A DNA stretch of 7,296 nucleotides from the NCBI GenBank assembly GCA_002350465.1, contig DEEW01000082.1, positions 1 to 7,296 of the forward strand. Reading direction: 5' to 3'. The stretch comes from Lachnospiraceae bacterium UBA2868 (GTDB lineage Bacteria > Bacillota_A > Clostridia > Lachnospirales > Lachnospiraceae). Below are positions 4,718-7,296 of the stretch, piece by piece. Below the pieces are notes generated by a model that worked only from the letters and a program-made list of their open reading frames with translations, ran no database searches and was not told the origin of the DNA. The stretch's first letter is position 1; the number at the start of each line of letters is the position of its first letter. A program made the translations under genes and the position numbers.

Positions 4718-7296
4718 ATGGGTGAATTTCTGTTTTATCTGACAATCAAACCGATATGGCTGCTCTTTGAGATAATATTCCGCACCATTTACAAAATATG
4801 CGCCAATCCAGGAATATCCATTCTGGCTGTAAGTATAGTTATGAATGTTCTTGTTCTCCCCATGTATCTTAAGTCCGACGCTCTTCAGGACGCCGAGCGC
4901 AAAAAACAAAAGGACATGGAATACTGGGTAAAGCATATACGGAAAACCTTCAAAGGCGACGAAAGGTTTATGATCCTGTCTGAATATTACAGGCAGAATG
5001 ATTATCAGCCTTATTATGTCCTGAAAAGTTCGCTTTCCCTTCTGCTTCAGGTACCGTTCTTTGTTGCAGCATATGATTTTCTCTCTAATCTTACTCTGCT
5101 TCAGGGAACTCCGTTTATGATGATCAAGGATCTCGGGCAGCCTGATGCACTGATCCCTTTAGGCAGTCTTCACATCAATCTGCTTCCTATACTGATGACT
5201 GCAATCAATCTCACATCAGCGGCTATTTACACCCGAAAGGGCACCACAAAAGAAAAAGTACAGACAACTGTTTTTGCTCTGGTGTTTCTCGTACTGTTAT
5301 ACAATTCCCCTTCCGGACTCGTTTTCTACTGGACTCTTAATAACATCTTTTCGCTGTGCAAAAACATCGTAATGGATATTATCCAGCGAAATAAAAAATC
5401 ATCTGCCAGGATAGGTGATGATACTACGCATGTGGCTCAAACCGCCGAAGGCAGTCGAAGTACTGTAAGAATCTGGGCTCTGTCTTCTGTACTTCTTGCG
5501 ATTTTTACCGGACTTTCAATTCCTCTTTCTGTAATATCCTCATCTCCTATGGATTTTGCAGAAACACTGAAATACACTGACCCTTCCAGATATGCCCTGC
5601 TCTCTTTCGGACTGGCCGCAGGTACTTTTCTGTTATGGGGATCGGTCATCTTCTTTTTAGGAAATGCCGTATTTCGAAAGATCTGGAGCCGTTTAATCTT
5701 CTGCCTCTCAATTCTTGCAATTGTCAATCATATGATTTTTTCGGAAAACTTCGGCATCATCTCATACACCCTTATGTATGACAATTACCCTGAATATGAT
5801 TTTTACACAGAAATACTCAATCTTATGTTTTGGATACTGTCCGCTCTTATTCTGATCATTATGTGCAGAAAAAATGCTAAGATAATGACCAACATACTGA
5901 CCATATTGATACTGGCTGAGAGTGTGTTTAGCGTATACAACCTTGTCTCGGTAGAAAAAACTGTCAGGTCATCGTATCTGTACACCAGCGAAGAGGATAA
6001 CAGCGTAAAACTTGCAGATATAAATGACAAAATATTGAAACTGTCCGCGACTGAAAAGAACGTGGTTGTGATTATGCTTGACCGTTCAATAGGAGCATAT
6101 ATTCCGTTCATGGTAGATGAACGCCCGGATTTGAAGCGTGCCTTTTCCGGCTTTACTTACTATCCGAATACGGTTTCAACAGGACCAGAGACGATAAACG
6201 CCTCAGGTGGTCTGTTCGGAGGATATGAGTACATGGTCGCGGAATCAAACAAACGTGATGACGTACTGTATAAAGACAAGCAGAACGAGGCGCTGAAACT
6301 GATGCCTACTTTGTTTGGAAACAAGGGGTATCACAGTACGCTTTGCAACCTGCCGGCTGCTAATCTGGAAGGATTTGTGACCGGGCAGGTCATATTTGAT
6401 GGTATGGATAACTGTGATACTTATCATGTCATGAACGGGGAGTATGCAAACTACATGACAGAAAAAGAGAAGGCCTGTCTCTCGCTTGAACAGCAGAAGC
6501 GTAATTTCTTCTTCTACAGCCTGTTCCGTTCTCTGCCTCTCGCCGCCCAGGAGGGACTGTACGACAATGGAGATTACCTGTCCATGACTCCGAACAATAT
6601 TCGTGAACATTTTATCACGTGCATGGTATTCTTACGCCTTATGCCAGAGCTTACCGAAGTTACAAATAACGGCCACGGTGAACTTATCATGCTTGCAAAT
6701 GATGCTCCTCATGAAAATACACTGCTCAATCCTCCGGATTATGAGCCGGAGGCATCTGTGCGCTTATTTGAAATGGAAGATCGTACTCTTCCGGACGGAA
6801 GACAGATAGCCCTTTCAAGAAGAGATCAGGAAAGCCATTATGACGCAAACATGTCGGCTTTTATCACAATAGGTAAATGGATGGATCATCTGAAAGAATT
6901 GGGAGTATATGACAATACAAGAATAATCATAGCCGCCGATCACGGCTTCAATCTTGATCAGTTTTCATATCTTGAAATTCCGCAAATAGGCCTCGATGCC
7001 GAAAGTGTGAATCCTGTGCTTCTTGTTAAGGATTTTGGCGCTTCCGGTGAAGGATTTGTCACAGATGACACATTCATGACCAATGCCGATGTTCCTTCAA
7101 TAGCAATGTCGGGAATAATAGAAAATCCTGTCAACCCCTTCACAGGCAACGCCGTAAACAATGACAGGAAATACGAAGGTCCGATCATAGTGATCGGCGA
7201 CAAATATGAAGTAAACCCGGATACCGATACTGTTTTTGACCGCAAGGACATACCGTGGTACTCGGTACATGACGATATATTTAATCCTGATAACTG
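4718..7296 (+). CDS. YidC/Oxa1-type membrane domain fused to LTA-synthase/sulfatase-like extracellular domain (3' end cut)
   Basis: An unbroken frame of 859 codons plus TG at the window edge; the next base decides whether it stops there (TGA) or continues. Residues 1-222 resemble the YidC/Oxa1 core: membrane segments at about 4-28, 35-50, 102-128, 150-171 and 183-220, a charged cytoplasmic loop (51-100), and the hallmark SPSGLVFYWTLNNIFSL (197-213). No lipobox is seen. A linker (223-248) leads to five more segments (about 250-273, 291-315, 323-342, 366-383, 387-411), the count found in LtaS. An alkaline-phosphatase-superfamily domain follows: NVVVIMLDRS (448-457) with metal residue Asp455, GPETINAS (489-496) with probable catalytic Thr492, PHENT (664-668) with His665, and IIIAADHG (736-743) with Asp741-His742. 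All expected active-site residues therefore appear present. This suggests transfer or hydrolysis of a phospho-headgroup or sulfate outside the membrane. Substrate unknown. No ribosome site precedes ATG 4718, and the next Met codons lie inside the second membrane segment. Confidence 0.85.
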   Translation, partial: MGEFLFYLTIKPIWLLFEIIFRTIYKICANPGISILAVSIVMNVLVLPMYLKSDALQDAERKKQKDMEYWVKHIRKTFKGDERFMILSEYYRQNDYQPYYVLKSSLSLLLQVPFFVAAYDFLSNLTLLQGTPFMMIKDLGQPDALIPLGSLHINLLPILMTAINLTSAAIYTRKGTTKEKVQTTVFALVFLVLLYNSPSGLVFYWTLNNIFSLCKNIVMDIIQRNKKSSARIGDDTTHVAQTAEGSRSTVRIWALSSVLLAIFTGLSIPLSVISSSPMDFAETLKYTDPSRYALLSFGLAAGTFLLWGSVIFFLGNAVFRKIWSRLIFCLSILAIVNHMIFSENFGIISYTLMYDNYPEYDFYTEILNLMFWILSALILIIMCRKNAKIMTNILTILILAESVFSVYNLVSVEKTVRSSYLYTSEEDNSVKLADINDKILKLSATEKNVVVIMLDRSIGAYIPFMVDERPDLKRAFSGFTYYPNTVSTGPETINASGGLFGGYEYMVAESNKRDDVLYKDKQNEALKLMPTLFGNKGYHSTLCNLPAANLEGFVTGQVIFDGMDNCDTYHVMNGEYANYMTEKEKACLSLEQQKRNFFFYSLFRSLPLAAQEGLYDNGDYLSMTPNNIREHFITCMVFLRLMPELTEVTNNGHGELIMLANDAPHENTLLNPPDYEPEASVRLFEMEDRTLPDGRQIALSRRDQESHYDANMSAFITIGKWMDHLKELGVYDNTRIIIAADHGFNLDQFSYLEIPQIGLDAESVNPVLLVKDFGASGEGFVTDDTFMTNADVPSIAMSGIIENPVNPFTGNAVNNDRKYEGPIIVIGDKYEVNPDTDTVFDRKDIPWYSVHDDIFNPDN

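Noticed and set aside
4649..4936. Minus-strand frame of 95 codons upstream of ppd
   Set aside because: It is antisense to the YidC-like domain and across both promoters, with no ribosome site or recognisable domain. It is a shadow of the real plus-strand gene.

Overview
The window looks like a chromosomal segment from a low-to-moderate GC Firmicute, most likely a Clostridia/Lachnospiraceae-type anaerobe. The basis is protein style (clostridial-type serine acetyltransferase, stand-alone NH3-dependent NAD synthase), strong AGGAGG/GGAG ribosome sites, sigma-A-like promoters and a Firmicutes-type small hydrophobic toxin locus. The species is inference; no rRNA or tRNA is present to anchor it.

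Layout, left to right. (1) Positions 1-141, minus strand: the N-terminal 47 codons of ispF (MEP isoprenoid pathway), cut by the window edge. (2) Positions 142-553 hold no ordinary gene but a compact, densely organised candidate type I toxin-antitoxin locus. It has a 32-codon hydrophobic peptide on the minus strand (313-411) with its own TTGACA/TATTAT promoter. A convergent small RNA on the plus strand has its own TTGACA/TATACT promoter. A bidirectional hairpin terminator lies between them, and an inverted repeat marks the two outer ends. (3) Positions 554-4621, minus strand: four closely packed genes reading leftward, with an 8-nt overlap and gaps of 16 and 34 nt. In transcription order they are phosphonopyruvate decarboxylase (ppd/aepY), a polytopic GT-C-like glycosyltransferase, serine O-acetyltransferase (cysE) and NAD+ synthase (nadE). 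(4) Positions 4622-4717: a 96-bp divergent promoter region. (5) Positions 4718 to the right edge, plus strand: one very long open frame (at least 859 codons, running off the window). It joins a YidC/Oxa1-type membrane insertase core to five further membrane segments and an extracellular sulfatase/lipoteichoic-acid-synthase-like catalytic domain.

The most unusual content is the divergent pair around 4.6-4.7 kb. Ppd makes phosphonoacetaldehyde, the precursor of 2-aminoethylphosphonate, a headgroup found on some bacterial surface polymers. The YidC-LtaS-like fusion belongs by its C-terminal half to a superfamily that moves phospho-headgroups on the outer face of the membrane, and the GT-C-like protein would act on lipid-linked sugars there. 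Together they suggest, by inference only, a module that builds or decorates a phosphonate-bearing envelope glycopolymer. PEP mutase, the obligatory first enzyme, and the aminotransferase are not in this window. cysE and nadE look like ordinary metabolic genes that share the leftward transcript.
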